From DATCLA01 sp036564195 (GTDB lineage: Bacteria; Bacillota; UBA4882; UBA8346): a stretch of 14,165 nucleotides of DNA. Shown one piece after another: positions 13,535 through 14,165 of the stretch; positions within the stretch are counted from its first letter, which is position 1; each line of letters starts with the position of its first letter. The stretch lies in contig DATCLA010000302.1 of assembly GCA_036564195.1 (NCBI GenBank), forward strand, positions 1 to 14,165. The letters are read 5' to 3'. Under the pieces are notes generated by a model. That model ran no database searches and was not told the DNA's origin. It saw only the letters and a list, made by a program, of their open reading frames with translations. A program made the position numbers and the translations under genes.

Positions 13535-14165
13535 TTAAGAATCATAGTTGACCGTCTTATCAGTGTAGCGTATGGTAGCAAAAGTGCAAATTAGCAAGAT
13601 CAGAAAGAAGATTACCGATACCGCCGCAGCGCGGGCTGCACGAAATTCGCGGAACGAGAGGTTGTAAATCCATTGCACCATCACGTTGGTGGATGTACCA
13701 GGACCGCCACCTGTCATTACGTCCACCGACTGGAATACCTTCATGCTGGAGATGAAAGTGGTCACAAACAAGAAAACCGTAGTGGGTCCCAACATCGGTA
13801 GAGTGATATACCGGAACCGGTGGATCGCGTCTGCCCCGTCAATCGCCGCCGCTTCGTAATATTCCTTGGGGATCCCCTGAAGGGCTGAGAGATAAATGAT
13901 CATCCCATAACCCACCACCCGCCAGCAAGTGAGGAATAAAATCCCGGTCAGCGCGGTATCAGCATTATTAAGCCAGTCCGTACCTTTAATCCCAACTAAG
14001 GAGAGTAAATAATTTAAAATACCATAGTTGCCGTGGAGAATCCAGATGAATACAACTGCGCTGGTTGCTACGGCAATATATTTGGGCATAAAAACGATGG
14101 TCCGCATGGCATTAAAGGTGCGGGTCATCCGGTTGAATAGTAAGGCTAACAAGATCCCCCCTACC
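13535..14165 (-). CDS. Carbohydrate ABC importer permease (MalF/UgpA type), 5' end outside window
   Basis: Partner permease of the importer. The frame is open through the window edge, so the start and the first membrane segment or two are missing; about 209 residues are seen. The first visible residues (VGGI then LLALLFNR) are the typical end of the second segment in MalF/UgpA proteins. The EAA-type loop LQGIPKEYYEAAAIDGADA (in the second half of the visible part) leads to ITLPMLGPTTVF, and the family motif DVMTGGGPGTST follows. It ends with SFREFRAARAAAVSVIFFL before the last segment. It precedes the MalG-type permease by 18 bases. The binding protein and any ATPase gene would lie further right, or the ATPase may be shared from elsewhere in the genome. 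Confidence 0.92.
   Translation of the reverse strand, partial: VGGILLALLFNRMTRTFNAMRTIVFMPKYIAVATSAVVFIWILHGNYGILNYLLSLVGIKGTDWLNNADTALTGILFLTCWRVVGYGMIIYLSALQGIPKEYYEAAAIDGADAIHRFRYITLPMLGPTTVFLFVTTFISSMKVFQSVDVMTGGGPGTSTNVMVQWIYNLSFREFRAARAAAVSVIFFLILLICTFATIRYTDKTVNYDS

Overview
This window looks like part of a Bacillota (Firmicutes) chromosome, probably from a clostridial or related anaerobic lineage. The evidence is the gene order DUF4321-maf-radC-mreB-mreC-mreD-PBP2, ribosome binding sites that fit the Gram-positive anti-Shine-Dalgarno sequence well, frequent GTG and TTG starts, and moderate base composition. The species cannot be named from the sequence. Every convincing gene is on the minus strand, so transcription runs from high to low coordinates.

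Right edge (14165 to 11341): the tail of a sugar or glycerophosphodiester-type ABC importer operon. It holds a 5'-truncated MalF/UgpA-like permease, then a MalG/UgpE-like permease with an unusual N-terminal extension of about 110 residues carrying two extra membrane segments, then an exported metallo-beta-lactamase-fold hydrolase. The three genes are tightly spaced, and the run ends at a strong intrinsic terminator (11341-11374). The ATPase and binding protein are not in view.

Middle (11340 to 7600): a 460-base non-coding region with a possible structured RNA and a good sigma-A-type promoter. A cytidylate-kinase-like P-loop protein, a MATE-family exporter that overlaps it by one base, a ZIP-family zinc transporter (ZupT type) and a small cysteine-containing membrane protein follow. 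They may form one transcription unit concerned with export and metal balance, though the 101-base gap before zupT leaves that open.

Degenerate or regulatory stretch (7600 to 6281): mostly short or broken genes around a CoA-binding-domain protein. It contains an open fragment that looks like the C-terminus of a lost protein, a 50-codon ORF whose first ~19 residues resemble the start of AraC-family regulators, a 44-codon ORF, and a promoter whose 17-base spacer is filled by a perfect palindrome. The last 400 bases hold no gene but contain a strong hairpin.

Left part (6280 to 4): the cell-shape and elongation cluster. A DUF4321 membrane protein, Maf nucleotide pyrophosphatase, RadC, MreB, MreC, MreD and penicillin-binding protein 2 lie in close succession, with gaps from 0 to 44 bases and no terminator. 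MreB filaments, MreC, MreD and PBP2 form the elongasome that directs peptidoglycan synthesis in the side wall. Several starts need care: PBP2 is best started at the GTG at 2007, RadC at the ATG at 5351, and MreC uses TTG.

I found no CRISPR array, intact mobile element, rRNA or complete tRNA, and no clear-cut new defence or biosynthetic system. The best leads are the operator-in-promoter at 7192-7220, the candidate RNA at 11016-11135, the extended permease with its co-transcribed exported hydrolase, and the kinase-like/MATE pair.
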